From Candidatus Peribacteria bacterium (GTDB lineage Bacteria; Patescibacteriota; Gracilibacteria; UBA1369; 2-02-FULL-48-14): 49,374 nt of DNA. The stretch's first letter is position 1. Every line of letters starts with the position of its first letter. This document shows, piece after piece, positions 41,088-49,363 of this stretch. Under the pieces are notes generated by a model, which saw nothing but the letters and a program-made list of their open reading frames with translations, did not search any database and was not told the DNA's origin. The stretch spans positions 1 through 49,374 of the forward strand of contig CALRGE010000013.1 in assembly GCA_943357175.1 (NCBI GenBank). Reading direction: 5' to 3'. A program made the position numbers and the translations under genes.

Positions 41088-42119
41088 ATGTCAGAATCAG
41101 ATGAGTCATTGGATGGGGAGGGAGTGATGTATGTTCAATCTTATAATGATAAGTTGAAGTTATTCAGGTTTCCTGAGAATTTTCTGGAGACAGTTGAGGA
41201 AAAAATGCATGATGGCTTAGATATTTACTCAAGTTATGGACAGACTTTTTTCCAAACTTTGATAGATGCTGATTTATTGAGTCAATTTGAGGGTAGATAT
41301 GACGCTCAGATTAGGGATTATATTAGAGGCGTAATAGATGAATTAGAGGCCCAGTATTAAACTCCTGTTGACGGAATAATAAATGATCCGGATTTGTTTT
41401 ATCAATATGCTAGTGAAAATTTTGGAATGATTTTGGTGGGATTCAGGGCGCTTTTAAAACAACTTTATAAACGAAATATAGATGAAAAAAGGATAAATGA
41501 ATTAACTAGAGTAGTTGCTGAGACTCGTGGTCAAGTTCAAGTTGCAACTCAAATGGCTGAAGATGCAACAATGAAGGCGATAGTCGATTCTAAGACAGGT
41601 ATTCCAAATATAACTGCATATACAACTTGTATTGCTGATCTTTCTGAAAAACCTGGTATTCCAATGGCACTTCTAATTTTTGATATAGATAAGTTTAAAG
41701 AAGTGAATGATAATTATAGTTATGATGCAGGTGATAGGGTAATAAAAACTTTGGCTGCAGTTATTAGAGATCATTCTAGAGAGGATGGTAAATATTTTCG
41801 ATGGGGTGGTGAGGAATTTGTAGTTTTGATTCCTTTAGTTGATGGTTGGAATGAAGAAGAGGTTGTTAAGATGGCTGATGCTGTGAGGCAAGAAATGTCT
41901 GAAATTGAATTTTCTGAGACTTTAATGAAAGGTGGAAAAATGCAGGATTTAAAAAAAACATGTTCATGCGGAATTTCATTTGGCTTAACAGATGATTTAA
42001 GTGGCAATGGAGATTCTAATGTGAACGGTGGAAAACTCTTTAAAATTGCTAATGCATCTTTAAAAGATGCTAAAGATAGTGGTAGGAATAGGATTGTAGT
42101 AAATAAGATTGAACGTTAG
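41088..42119 (+). pseudogene. GGDEF diguanylate cyclase interrupted by an in-frame TAA
   Basis: One continuous frame runs from ATG 41088 to TAG 42119 with a single internal stop, TAA at 41358-41360. The first 90 codons give an acidic helical segment. After the stop the frame continues TPVDGIINDPDLFYQYASENFG and a coiled helix, then a GGDEF domain with FDIDKFKEVND, the active-site signature GGEEF (in RWGGEEFVVL) and SCGISFG. No RxxD inhibitory site precedes the signature. Diguanylate cyclases make cyclic di-GMP from two GTP. Translation may restart at TTG 41394 or ATG 41427, giving an intact cytosolic GGDEF protein without its N-terminal part. It could be a nonsense mutation, two coupled genes or a base-call error. 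Confidence 0.75.
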
Positions 42120-42147
42120 GCTCGTTTGGCCATAATCAAAAAGATTT

Positions 42148-42168
42148 CCCCGCAGCTTGCTGCGTGGG
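42148..42168. repeat. Left-end subterminal hairpin of the IS200-type element
   Basis: CGCAGC and GCTGCG are perfect complements around TT, lengthened by CCC/GGG with one bulged T. The hairpin shares the core AGCTTGCTGCG with the right-end hairpin. Confidence 0.75.
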
Positions 42169-42180
42169 TATTATGGATGC

Positions 42181-42621
42181 ATGAGCAACCATATCTACAA
42201 AAGCCATAACAAGAATCTACTGCTGTATCACTTGGTGTGTCCAGTGAAATGCAGGAAGAAAGTTTTGAATGAGGAAGTGGAGTACAGTTTGAAGAAGACC
42301 TGCGAAGAGATAGCGGATCGGTATGAGATACAGTTTGTAGAAATAGGGGCGGATGAAGATCATGTACATTTTCTTCTTCAAACTGTACCTGCAACAAAAC
42401 TTTCTGAGATGATAAAGAAGATTAAAAGCATCACAGGCCGGGAACTTTTTCGTTTGCATCCATGGGTGAGAAATACTTTATGGGGAGGGCAGTTTTGGAC
42501 AAGCGGATATTACGTAAATACGGTTGGACAGTACGCAAACGAAAAAGTGATACAGCAGTATGTAAAAAGTCAGGGTAAGGAATACAAACAAATTCACAGG
42601 GAACAATTGAAGCTTTTGTAG
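42181..42621 (+). CDS. tnpA: IS200-type Y1 transposase TnpA
   Basis: This 146-residue HUH-family transposase cuts and rejoins single-stranded DNA at the element ends using a tyrosine. The HUH pair is His61/His63 in DEDHVHFLLQ, and the catalytic Tyr is Tyr127 in VIQQYVKSQG; the numbers are almost those of IS608 TnpA. The opening SHNKNLLLYHLVCPVKCRKKVL is typical for the family. I chose ATG 42181; an upstream in-frame TTG/CTG extension would run into the left-end hairpin. Length is normal and no motif is missing, so the element may still be active. Confidence 0.92.
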   Translation: MSNHIYKSHNKNLLLYHLVCPVKCRKKVLNEEVEYSLKKTCEEIADRYEIQFVEIGADEDHVHFLLQTVPATKLSEMIKKIKSITGRELFRLHPWVRNTLWGGQFWTSGYYVNTVGQYANEKVIQQYVKSQGKEYKQIHREQLKLL

Positions 42622-43673
42622 ACGGCTACAGAGTAGCCGCAGATACCCCGTAGCTTGCTGCGGGGAGCTTCATTATGTGCTTTGATTGCATTTCTCAAAT
42701 CATCTTCTTCCATGTGCTCATTCAATAATTTCATAAACTCTGGATACCCGATTTTAACGGTGTTGTCTGAAGCGAATCTGGTTGTGTGATCAATCCAAAC
42801 GTAATTTGGGAAGAGGCTAAACAGCATTTTGCCACCGCTCATTAGTGGTTGATATTTTTGATTTTGATGGTTAGAGGTACTAAATCGGCTGGCAACTACT
42901 ACTCGGCAGTCACTATCTTTATATGTATTCGTACTAAAGCGCCAAACTAAATTTCCAACTGTACCACTGCTAATGTAATCTTTAGCAATAATCCAATGAG
43001 TTTTTACTTCGTTATGATTGTCATCATGTTTTGCCCGAAATTGAGACTCCTTGAGAGGACTTGAGATAATGTCACTTGCTACATTGAGTGTTTCCTCAAT
43101 GCCATGGCTCATGATTTCTTCTTCTGAGCGCTTGGTTCTTCCAATGGCATTTGTTACATTTTGTGACATGCTAAAGTAAAAGAAAAGTGGTCTTTCACCT
43201 CTTACTTCTTTCCCGTTAACAGCTTTATATAAATGTGATCCGAATTCTTTAATTTCAGCTATATTTGTAATGATTCCATCTTCATTTACATCAGGTACAA
43301 TGTCGAATTTCAGGCGTTGTTTCTTCAGTTGAGCTCTACTTAATTTTGAAAGAACAATGTTGACTTTTTCTATAACTTTTTTACTTAAATCTTCCAAATC
43401 TTTAATCCCTTTTAATTTACCAATGGATAGGTCTATGCAATCTGCATCTAAACTTTTTGGTAAAGTTAAATTGTTTTGATCTAGCCCAACAATGCTGAAT
43501 GAATCTACATATATATCTTTCTCACTAATTAATGTGAGTGCATCCAGGCTTTTTTCACTATATTTTAATTCACCCGGCCTTTTTTTTGCCGCAGGGCAGT
43601 CGTGACAACCTTGTGTGCAGTAGCCATTATTCGTTTCGTCTCCTGGGTAGATTTCTATACTTACAGGCATCAT
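42594..43673 (-). CDS. Radical-SAM-like protein with 3' end replaced by IS200 sequence
   Basis: This 359-residue frame starts MMPVSIEIYPGDETNNGYC and carries Cys19-x3-Cys23-x2-Cys26 (CTQGCHDC), the cluster pattern of radical SAM enzymes, at the usual place after the first strand. The rest is alpha/beta and not otherwise recognised, and the downstream SAM-binding motifs are not obvious, so the assignment is tentative. From residue about 335 the frame enters the right end of the IS element and ends EAPRSKLRGICGYSV... VYKSFNCSL, all encoded by IS sequence. The native C terminus is therefore lost or swapped. It is on the minus strand, convergent with the transposase and the GGDEF gene. Confidence 0.65.
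   Translation of the reverse strand: MMPVSIEIYPGDETNNGYCTQGCHDCPAAKKRPGELKYSEKSLDALTLISEKDIYVDSFSIVGLDQNNLTLPKSLDADCIDLSIGKLKGIKDLEDLSKKVIEKVNIVLSKLSRAQLKKQRLKFDIVPDVNEDGIITNIAEIKEFGSHLYKAVNGKEVRGERPLFFYFSMSQNVTNAIGRTKRSEEEIMSHGIEETLNVASDIISSPLKESQFRAKHDDNHNEVKTHWIIAKDYISSGTVGNLVWRFSTNTYKDSDCRVVVASRFSTSNHQNQKYQPLMSGGKMLFSLFPNYVWIDHTTRFASDNTVKIGYPEFMKLLNEHMEEDDLRNAIKAHNEAPRSKLRGICGYSVAVYKSFNCSL
42646..42665. repeat. Right-end subterminal hairpin of the IS200-type element
   Basis: CCCCGTAGC pairs with GCTGCGGGG around TT (one T-G wobble), the counterpart of the left hairpin. Read on the minus strand it codes the tail APRSKLRG added to the interrupted gene. Confidence 0.8.
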
Positions 43674-43772
43674 TTATTTTAAGTAATAGAGTTTATAACA
43701 TGTTTATAAGGTCTAGTCAAATAATAAATCTTTGCTGAAATATATGAAGTTGAGCTCTCTTGTTTCGTGAAT

Positions 43773-44024
43773 TTATCGAGAGTCTTCAATCAAATCTAAT
43801 TTCTGCGCTCTCGTGAGTTTTTTCAGAGTGCATTCACGGCTGCGGGCTTCACTCAAACTTGCGAATTTTTCAGAGTAGACTAGGTGAACAGGGCGGCGAG
43901 CTTTTGTATAACGGGCGGCTGATTTAAGATTATTGTGTTGGTGAAGGCGGCGCTCAATATTGTTTGTTGAACCGGTGTAGAGTGTGCCGTCTGCGCATTC
44001 CAAAATGTAGGTGTAGAAATTCAT
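43773..44024 (-). CDS. GIY-YIG nuclease superfamily protein (UPF0213/YhbQ-like)
   Basis: This 83-residue single-domain protein has YTYILEC..GTLYTG (the GIY-YIG pair as YTY/LYTG), the conserved Arg in NIERRLHQHN, and the ARYTKARRPVHLVY and KKLTRAQKLDLI segments. This is the compact architecture of the YhbQ/UPF0213 group. Members are metal-dependent DNA nucleases or repair-linked proteins of poorly known role. ATG 44024 (MNFYTYIL) is chosen over an in-frame start three codons earlier, which lies in the T-tract of the cold-shock gene's terminator. It therefore follows that gene closely, after a terminator. Confidence 0.88.
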   Translation of the reverse strand: MNFYTYILECADGTLYTGSTNNIERRLHQHNNLKSAARYTKARRPVHLVYSEKFASLSEARSRECTLKKLTRAQKLDLIEDSR

Positions 44025-44026
44025 AT

Positions 44027-44062
44027 AAAACAAAAGCTCCTGAAGTTTAACCCGCAGGAGCC
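44027..44062 (-). terminator. Rho-independent terminator of the cold-shock gene
   Basis: On the minus strand, GCTCCTG and CAGGAGC form a 7-base stem (44061-44055 with 44042-44036) with a 12-base loop, followed by TTTTGTTTT. It ends 16 bases after the cold-shock stop codon. It is the clearest intrinsic terminator in the window. Confidence 0.85.
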
Positions 44063-44078
44063 TTTGGTGTAAGACGAA

Positions 44079-44282
44079 TTACATTTCTGTATCCATAGCA
44101 ACGTTAACTGCTTTTGGACCTTTGTCTGAATCTTCAGTCTCGAAAGAAACCATATCGCCTTCTTTCATTTCTTTGAAGTTCCTTGCAGAACAGTCATTTG
44201 CGTGAAAGAAAACGTCTTTAGCGCCTTCAATCTTGATAAAACCGAACCCTCTCTCATCTAACTTTTTGATAACACCTTTCAT
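44079..44282 (-). CDS. Cold-shock domain protein (CspA family)
   Basis: This 67-residue OB-fold protein binds single-stranded RNA/DNA and melts RNA structure. It starts MKGVIKKLDERGFGFIKIEG and carries the RNP1-like GFGFI and RNP2-like DVFFHAND motifs, ending near VNVAMDTEM. I use ATG 44282 because the longer in-frame extension to 44399 would include the promoter and leader. The roughly 83-base leader is long for this window, where most are under 25 bases, and contains a hairpin. A strong terminator follows. The single-gene unit is typical for cold-shock genes, whose leaders often control expression. Confidence 0.93.
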   Translation of the reverse strand: MKGVIKKLDERGFGFIKIEGAKDVFFHANDCSARNFKEMKEGDMVSFETEDSDKGPKAVNVAMDTEM

Positions 44283-44365
44283 ATAATGAATGGTTATGAA
44301 ATAAATTCCTTCTAAGTTTGTATTGAAGGAATCTACTGATAACCCCACAAAAACCCACCTATTAG
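44283..44365 (-). promoter_or_regulatory. Structured 5' leader of the cold-shock gene
   Basis: Transcription from the upstream promoter would give a leader of about 83 bases. It contains the 8-base inverted repeat ATTCCTTC/GAAGGAAT (44325-44332 with 44305-44312 in plus coordinates) with a 12-base loop, about 20 bases before the ATG. Cold-shock leaders in other bacteria act as temperature-dependent switches; that role here is inferred. Confidence 0.5.
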
Positions 44366-44371
44366 GACTCG

Positions 44372-44399
44372 AGTATACATTAGAGTGGAAAATAAGCAA
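44372..44399 (-). promoter_or_regulatory. Promoter TTGCTT-16-TATACT (minus strand)
   Basis: On the minus strand TTGCTT (44399-44394) and TATACT (44377-44372) are 16 bases apart, placing +1 near 44365. This shows that the 44399 start of the long open frame lies inside the promoter. Confidence 0.6.
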
Positions 44400-44408
44400 G
44401 CGAATGGC

Positions 44409-45143
44409 TTATCTCTGCTTTGCTCCAAGAACCGCGCGACCGTAGTTTGATATGATTTTGTTACCGAAATCTCCAAAATCAGATTTTTTAGCACTGGACT
44501 TTTTGATTTTCCAATCAGGAATTCCATCTTTTTTAATTTCAATAATTGCCGCAAGTCGTTCACTGTCCATTTCTGGATGGAATTGTATTCCCCAAGCATT
44601 TGCACCTGTTTCTGTGCTTATATCTATTGCATAATTAGGTGAAGCATCAGTGTGAGCAAGAACTTTGTGTTTTTCAGGTAAATTGATTACATGGTTGAAA
44701 TGAGATCCTGGAAGCATAATTTTCTCAGGTAAATCATGGAAAAGAGGATGTTTAATGCCAAAATCTGTAAGATTTACCTCTTGAGCACCGAATTTAGGAT
44801 TATCTAGATTTTCAATTTTTCCGCCATGTATGTCAGCCAATCCTTGGTGGCCGAAGCAAATTCCAAGAATGGTTTTTCTTTGTTTTATCATTTCTCGCAC
44901 AAAATTTTTGTAATTTTCCGTCCAAGAGTGTTCGTCTAAAAGTGAATAAGGCGAACCGTTTAAAATGATGCCTTGCTCCGGTATTGCTTGATCAAGTTTT
45001 CCAAGTGCACTTATTGCTCGTATATGAAATTCACTTCCAAGTTTTGAGATTAAACTTTTTTCTGATGCACCAAGGCAAGTTCCAAGTTCAGCAGGGAAGG
45101 TATTTATAATGAGTATTCCTGTATCAGGTGTAGAGAGTGGCAT
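44409..45143 (-). CDS. Class I glutamine amidotransferase-like protein
   Basis: This 244-residue protein has the class I amidotransferase fold with nucleophile Cys96 in GICFGHQ and the His189/Glu191 pair in GIQFHPEMD. It resembles the GMP-synthase-like stand-alone GATases (GuaA-N type) and has an ILNGSPYSLLDE oxyanion-side loop. No synthase domain is attached, so it either serves an unlinked partner or hydrolyses a gamma-glutamyl compound. The C-terminal 40 residues are a Lys/Ser-rich helix not seen in the minimal domain. It is on the minus strand, upstream of the cold-shock gene but with an independent promoter between. Confidence 0.85.
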   Translation of the reverse strand: MPLSTPDTGILIINTFPAELGTCLGASEKSLISKLGSEFHIRAISALGKLDQAIPEQGIILNGSPYSLLDEHSWTENYKNFVREMIKQRKTILGICFGHQGLADIHGGKIENLDNPKFGAQEVNLTDFGIKHPLFHDLPEKIMLPGSHFNHVINLPEKHKVLAHTDASPNYAIDISTETGANAWGIQFHPEMDSERLAAIIEIKKDGIPDWKIKKSSAKKSDFGDFGNKIISNYGRAVLGAKQR

Positions 45144-45198
45144 TGTTTAAATTATGTTGACGGATGTTACAATTTAAATCTGTGCATGTCAAACTTAC

Positions 45199-45226
45199 TT
45201 GACAGACTCAGATTGAGATTTATACT
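45199..45226 (+). promoter_or_regulatory. Promoter TTGACA-16-TATACT of the MacAB-like operon
   Basis: TTGACA (45199-45204) and TATACT (45221-45226) are 16 bases apart, with +1 near 45233 and a 50-base leader. The spacer holds a small dyad CTCAGATTGAG that could be an operator. Confidence 0.55.
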
Positions 45227-45282
45227 CAAGGCTATTGATAAGGTAGAAAATTGCAATTTATATAGACTTTAATAACACTAAG

Positions 45283-47028
45283 ATGATTGAAAAATACAAA
45301 AAATATCTTACGAAAAAAGTATTGATTGCTTCGGTGATTGGTTTGCTTGTTTTTGTGGGAGGAGTTGCAGCTTTTGTGGGTGGAAATAGTGCTGAGGCAT
45401 ATGAATATACTGAATCCGCAAAACATGATGTTAAACAAATTATTAGCGTTACTGGACAGGTTAAGTCAGCAGAAAATGTTGATCTTGCTTTTGAGAAATC
45501 TGGGAAAGTTGCAAAGGTTTATTTCAAAATTGGAGATCTTGTGAAGAAAGGTCAGATTTTGGTGGCATTGGAAAATGGAAGTAACTCTGGGCAGGTGAGC
45601 CAGGGCAGGGCAGGTGTGCAAAGTGCAGAGGCTCAATTAGCTCAGTATCAGGCGGCGCTTGATCAACAAGAGGCAAAACTTGATGAATTAAAATCAGGAA
45701 CAAGAACTGAAACAATAAATATTGATAATACAAGAATCACGAATGCTGAAAATACTTTGATGGATGCGGAGACTAATCTTAGTAATGTTGAAAATCAGGC
45801 TGAAATAAATTTGATAAATCTTTACTCGGAAATACCTGATATTTTGCAGAGTGCATTTTTGAATGCTGACAATGCGTTGAATAGTCAAACTGCCATGATG
45901 ACTAAAGATGAAAATGGCCAGTATCCTCAGCTAACTTTCACTGTTACTGACTATCAAACTCAGTTGGATGCTGCATCAAAAAGAGCTGATGCAGGGAGGG
46001 CATTAGATAAGTTTGAAAGTGAATTAATGAATCTTCCAACAGAAATTTCAGCATGGGATTCTCAATTAAATTATTCCATAGATGAGCTGACAATAATTCG
46101 AACTTTTTTGAGTCGGCTTCAAGATGCTCTTGGACTTTCAACTCTAGACGCAACAACTTTGGCAACTTATCAGGCTAATGTGAATTCTGCTTGGACTAGT
46201 ATAAATTCTGCAATTTCCAGTATTAACTCTCAAAAGCAAAATATTGCATCTCAACTTGTTTCGAATGCAAATAGTATCGCGACTGCAGAATCAAATGTGA
46301 GTGAAGCAAATAACAGCCTTGAATCTGCAAAGGCGCAACTTTTATTAGATCAGGCTGGTCCAACACTGCAGGAAATTGCGGCTCAGGAAGCTCAAGTACG
46401 TTCTGCCGAGGCAAATCTTGCTTATCAAAAATCTAGAATAAATGAAGCTAAGGCGAGCCTTTCATCAAGTTATGCTGAATATACAAAGGCATATTTAAAG
46501 GCACCTTTTGATGGCGTTGTTAGTAAGATGGATGCAAAAGTTGGCGAAATTGTTTCCGGATCTGTCGTTTCAATGATTTCACAGGCGAAGTTTGAATTGG
46601 AGGCGAGTTTGCCAGAGGCCGATGTGGCAAAAGTGAAAGTTGGAGATTCAGCTAAAGTTACATTTGATGCCTTGGGAAGTGATGTTGTTTTTGATACTAA
46701 TATTTCTTCAATTGATCCTGCTGAAGAAATGATTGAAGGAGTGGCAACTTATAAAATCAGGCTGGCTTTTGCAAGTGACGATTTAAGGGTGAAATCAGGA
46801 ATGACTGCGAATATTGATATCACGGGTGATCAGCGTGATGCTGTGATTGCGGTACTTGCTCGCTCTATAATTAAGAAAGATGGAGAAAATTACGTGAAAA
46901 TTTTGGATTCTGATGGAAGCATTTTGCTTGTAAAAGTTGTTACTGGTTTACGTGGTACTGATGGATATGTTGAGATTATTGATGGCGTGAAAGAAGGTGA
47001 TAAAGTTATTAATTTTAGTGAAGAATGA
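45283..47028 (+). CDS. MacA/HlyD-type membrane fusion protein
   Basis: This 581-residue adaptor has one N-terminal membrane anchor (about residues 13-33), a barrel-sandwich (lipoyl-like) half with GKVAKVYFKIGDLVKKGQIL, then a very long coiled-coil hairpin (about 105-400; many Ala, Gln, Ser, Asn). A second lipoyl half (AYLKAPFDGVVSKMDAKVGE) and beta-barrel domains (GDSAKVTFDALG ... VKSGMTANIDI) complete it. It links a MacB-type ABC transporter to export of peptides, lipids or drugs. The hairpin is longer than in typical MacA (about 370 residues in total), so the exported partner or wall path may differ. The stop overlaps the next gene as ATGA. Confidence 0.88.
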   Translation: MIEKYKKYLTKKVLIASVIGLLVFVGGVAAFVGGNSAEAYEYTESAKHDVKQIISVTGQVKSAENVDLAFEKSGKVAKVYFKIGDLVKKGQILVALENGSNSGQVSQGRAGVQSAEAQLAQYQAALDQQEAKLDELKSGTRTETINIDNTRITNAENTLMDAETNLSNVENQAEINLINLYSEIPDILQSAFLNADNALNSQTAMMTKDENGQYPQLTFTVTDYQTQLDAASKRADAGRALDKFESELMNLPTEISAWDSQLNYSIDELTIIRTFLSRLQDALGLSTLDATTLATYQANVNSAWTSINSAISSINSQKQNIASQLVSNANSIATAESNVSEANNSLESAKAQLLLDQAGPTLQEIAAQEAQVRSAEANLAYQKSRINEAKASLSSSYAEYTKAYLKAPFDGVVSKMDAKVGEIVSGSVVSMISQAKFELEASLPEADVAKVKVGDSAKVTFDALGSDVVFDTNISSIDPAEEMIEGVATYKIRLAFASDDLRVKSGMTANIDITGDQRDAVIAVLARSIIKKDGENYVKILDSDGSILLVKVVTGLRGTDGYVEIIDGVKEGDKVINFSEE

Positions 47029-47747
47029 AGAAGATAATTGAACTTGAAAATGTACATAAAATTTATGCGAATGATGGAGTTGAAACTCATGCGCTTCGTG
47101 GTGTCACCTTCGATATAAAAGAAGGTGAGTTTGTTGCAATAATGGGGCCATCTGGTTCTGGTAAATCCACGCTTTTGCATGTTTTGGGTTTTTTGGATCG
47201 GCATTCTGAAGGTGAATATAAATTTGATGGTAAAACTATTGATGATTATTCAAAAGAAGAAATTGCATTGGTGAGGAACAGAAAAATGGGATTCGTTTTT
47301 CAGGCATTTAATTTGCTTCCACGAACAAGTGTTTTAGAAAATGTGAAATTACCACTTGTATATGCGGGAGTGCGGGAGAGTGAGAGAGATGCGATCGCGC
47401 TGAAAGCGATTGAGTCTGTTGGCTTGATGCATAGAATTCAGCATGAATCTGCTCAACTTTCAGGTGGAGAAAAGCAGCGTGTTGCCATTGCTCGCGCGCT
47501 TGTGAATAACCCGAATGTTATTTTTGCGGACGAGCCGACCGGAAATTTGGATTCGAAATCAGGCCAGATTGTGATGGATACATTGCAAAATTTGAATGAA
47601 AAAAATGGTCATACAATTATTTTGATTACGCATGAAACATATACAGCTGAACATGCGGAAAGAATTATTCGCATGAAAGATGGCTTAGTGGAATCTGATC
47701 AAAAAGTTGAAAGTAGAAAAAAAGCCAAAGATTATTTCAAAAAATAA
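47025..47747 (+). CDS. ABC transporter ATP-binding protein, MacB/LolD type
   Basis: This 240-residue ATPase has Walker [10 protein letters not shown], the Q-loop in [13 protein letters not shown], signature [15 protein letters not shown], Walker [14 protein letters not shown] and the His-switch in LITHE. The [16 protein letters not shown] region and the [12 protein letters not shown] ending are typical of the MacB/LolD/FtsE-like o228 group. It drives the permease encoded next. It overlaps the adaptor gene by 4 bases and the permease starts 1 base after its stop, so the three genes are translated together. Confidence 0.95.
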   Translation: MKKIIELENVHKIYANDGVETHALRGVTFDIKEGEFVAIMGPSGSGKSTLLHVLGFLDRHSEGEYKFDGKTIDDYSKEEIALVRNRKMGFVFQAFNLLPRTSVLENVKLPLVYAGVRESERDAIALKAIESVGLMHRIQHESAQLSGGEKQRVAIARALVNNPNVIFADEPTGNLDSKSGQIVMDTLQNLNEKNGHTIILITHETYTAEHAERIIRMKDGLVESDQKVESRKKAKDYFKK

Positions 47748-47748
47748 T

Positions 47749-48987
47749 ATGCCATTAAAAGACGCGCTAAAAATCGCATTGAAGGGTCTGCAAGCAAATA
47801 AATCGCGCTCTTTTTTAACTATTTTAGGAATTGTGATTGGTATAACAGCAATTATTATGGTGATGTCGATTGGGAACGGTGCGCAATCACTAATCTTAAA
47901 CCAAATTCAGGGCTTAGGTTCACAAACTATTATAATTGAACCTGGAAAAGAGCCGACTGGGCCCTCAAGTTACGCCGAAATTTTTACGGATTCTTTGAAA
48001 GAACGTGATATTAAGGCACTTCTGAATCCTGCAAATGTTCCGAATTTGAAGGAGCTCACACCGAACGTTGTTCAAGTTGCTAATATTACTTATGGAAGCG
48101 AATCGATTAGAGAAAGTGTTATTGGATGTTCAGATGCAATTACTCGAATTCTTGATATTTATCCTGATGAAGGAACTGTATTTGGTACTGATGAAATCGC
48201 GTCGAAGGCGAATGTCGCAATTTTGGGAGCGGAAGTTAAGAAGAAATTATTTGGCGCGTCAGACGCGTTAGGCGAGAAAATTAAAATCAAAGGTAGAACT
48301 TTTCGTGTGGTTGGAATACTCGCGGCTAAAGGTCAGGTTTCACTTTTTAATGTGGATAATATGGTGCTGGTTCCATATACAACTGCTCAACAATATTTAT
48401 TGGGGATCGATTATTTTCATACGTTTATTCTACGCGCTTCAAGTGATGAAACTGTCGATCAAGTTGTGCGAGATGCTCAGGCAACTCTTCGTGAAATGCA
48501 CGGAATTGATGACCCGTCGAAAGATGATTTTCATGTGACTTCACAGGCAGATGCCGCTGAGCGTGTTCGAACAATTACAGATGTGCTTACGATGCTTTTA
48601 ATTTCCGTTGCGGCAATTTCATTAGTTGTGGGAGGAATTGGAATTATGAATATTATGCTTGTTTCAGTTACAGAAAGAACCCGTGAAATTGGTTTGAGAA
48701 AGGCGATTGGTGCAACCGAGAATGATATTTTACTTCAGTTTTTATTGGAGGCAGTAATTTTGACGGCGATGGGAGGTGTGTTCGGAATAATTCTTGGTGG
48801 AGGACTTTCGTTTTTGATTTCGATTATTTTGACAAATGCAGTTGGTCTTGATTGGACTTTTGTTTTTCCTGTTTCAGCGGCGGTTCTTGGAATTAGTGTT
48901 TCTGCTTTAATTGGATTAGTGTTTGGTCTTTATCCTGCAAGGCAAGCATCTCAAAAAAGCCCGATTGAGGCCTTGAGATATGAGTAG
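47749..48987 (+). CDS. ABC transporter permease, MacB/FtsX family
   Basis: This 412-residue permease has one N-terminal helix (SFLTILGIVIGITAIIMVMSIGNG), a large external domain (MacB_PCD, about 45-270) and three C-terminal helices with the conserved GGIGIMNIMLVSVTERTREIGLRKAIGA stretch of the FtsX domain. It works with the adaptor and ATPase as a MacAB-like mechanotransmission exporter. The ATG at 47749 follows the ATPase stop by one base; an in-frame TTG at 47707 would overlap that gene by 41 bases and is less likely. The substrate is unknown (peptide, lipoprotein or antibiotic). Confidence 0.93.
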   Translation: MPLKDALKIALKGLQANKSRSFLTILGIVIGITAIIMVMSIGNGAQSLILNQIQGLGSQTIIIEPGKEPTGPSSYAEIFTDSLKERDIKALLNPANVPNLKELTPNVVQVANITYGSESIRESVIGCSDAITRILDIYPDEGTVFGTDEIASKANVAILGAEVKKKLFGASDALGEKIKIKGRTFRVVGILAAKGQVSLFNVDNMVLVPYTTAQQYLLGIDYFHTFILRASSDETVDQVVRDAQATLREMHGIDDPSKDDFHVTSQADAAERVRTITDVLTMLLISVAAISLVVGGIGIMNIMLVSVTERTREIGLRKAIGATENDILLQFLLEAVILTAMGGVFGIILGGGLSFLISIILTNAVGLDWTFVFPVSAAVLGISVSALIGLVFGLYPARQASQKSPIEALRYE

Positions 48988-48988
48988 A

Positions 48989-49315
48989 TTAATTTACTTG
49001 AACTGAATTTATTGCTTCTCTTGTTTCTTTTGAGATATAAGTCAATTTATGAATGGCGATTGCTTCTTCATAGAATTTTTTAGCGAGGTCAAATCTTTCC
49101 AATTGCTGATAGCAAAAGCCAATATATCGGCAAAGATCAACTGTCTTTTTGCCATTTTCATATTCAATGTGGAATAATTTTACAGCTTTATCGAATTCAT
49201 TAAATTTCACTAAATTCTCAGCTTTTGCGAATAAGTTTTTAGCTTCTGTTAATTCAAAATCTGAAATTTGTATTATTTGGCTGCTTTCCGCGAGTGAATC
49301 TTGAATATCTTCCAT
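48989..49315 (-). CDS. Small TPR-like protein
   Basis: This 108-residue helical protein contains one clear tetratricopeptide repeat (DLCRYIGFCYQQLERFDLAKKFYEEAIAI, about 60-88) and a preceding degenerate one (AKAENLVKFNEFDKAVKLF). TPR repeats bind other proteins. There is no signal or membrane segment. It converges with the MacB-like permease gene, with 1 base between the two stops. A good minus-strand promoter lies 14 bases upstream of the leader. No function can be given. Confidence 0.72.
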   Translation of the reverse strand: MEDIQDSLAESSQIIQISDFELTEAKNLFAKAENLVKFNEFDKAVKLFHIEYENGKKTVDLCRYIGFCYQQLERFDLAKKFYEEAIAIHKLTYISKETREAINSVQVN

Positions 49316-49335
49316 AAATATTTAAATGCCGAGTG

Positions 49336-49363
49336 ATAATATAGAAAAAACTATATTTGTCAA
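49336..49363 (-). promoter_or_regulatory. Promoter TTGACA-16-TATTAT with embedded dyad (minus strand)
   Basis: On the minus strand TTGACA (49363-49358) and TATTAT (49341-49336) are 16 bases apart. The spacer and -10 contain a perfect inverted repeat AATATAG-TTTTTT-CTATATT (49358-49339), which may be an operator or may reflect AT-rich sequence. Confidence 0.5.

Larger units (their letters stand above)
42141..42672 (+). mobile_element. IS200/IS605-type insertion sequence (tnpA only)
   Basis: A Y1 transposase gene is flanked by near-identical subterminal hairpins: CGCAGC-TT-GCTGCG with CCC/GGG on the left (42148-42168) and CCCCGTAGC-TT-GCTGCGGGG on the right (42646-42665). A further hairpin CGGCTAC-AGA-GTAGCCG lies at 42623-42639. 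Such palindromes without terminal inverted repeats or target duplication are the mark of IS200/IS605 elements, which move as single strands. No TnpB is present. The exact ends are uncertain by several bases. The right end lies inside the radical-SAM-like gene read from the other strand. Confidence 0.82.

Noticed and set aside
42116-42397. 93-codon minus-strand frame inside the transposase
   Set aside because: It is antisense to the well-supported TnpA and has no homology features or promoter.
42141-42672. Full IS605 element with TnpB/IscB or an omega-RNA
   Set aside because: No second open frame or zinc-ribbon nuclease is present between the two subterminal hairpins, so this is a tnpA-only IS200 type.
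44283-44605. Longer cold-shock frame and a second minus frame at 44333-44605
   Set aside because: The first contains the promoter and leader of the cold-shock gene. The second overlaps the amidotransferase gene in another frame and has no family signal.
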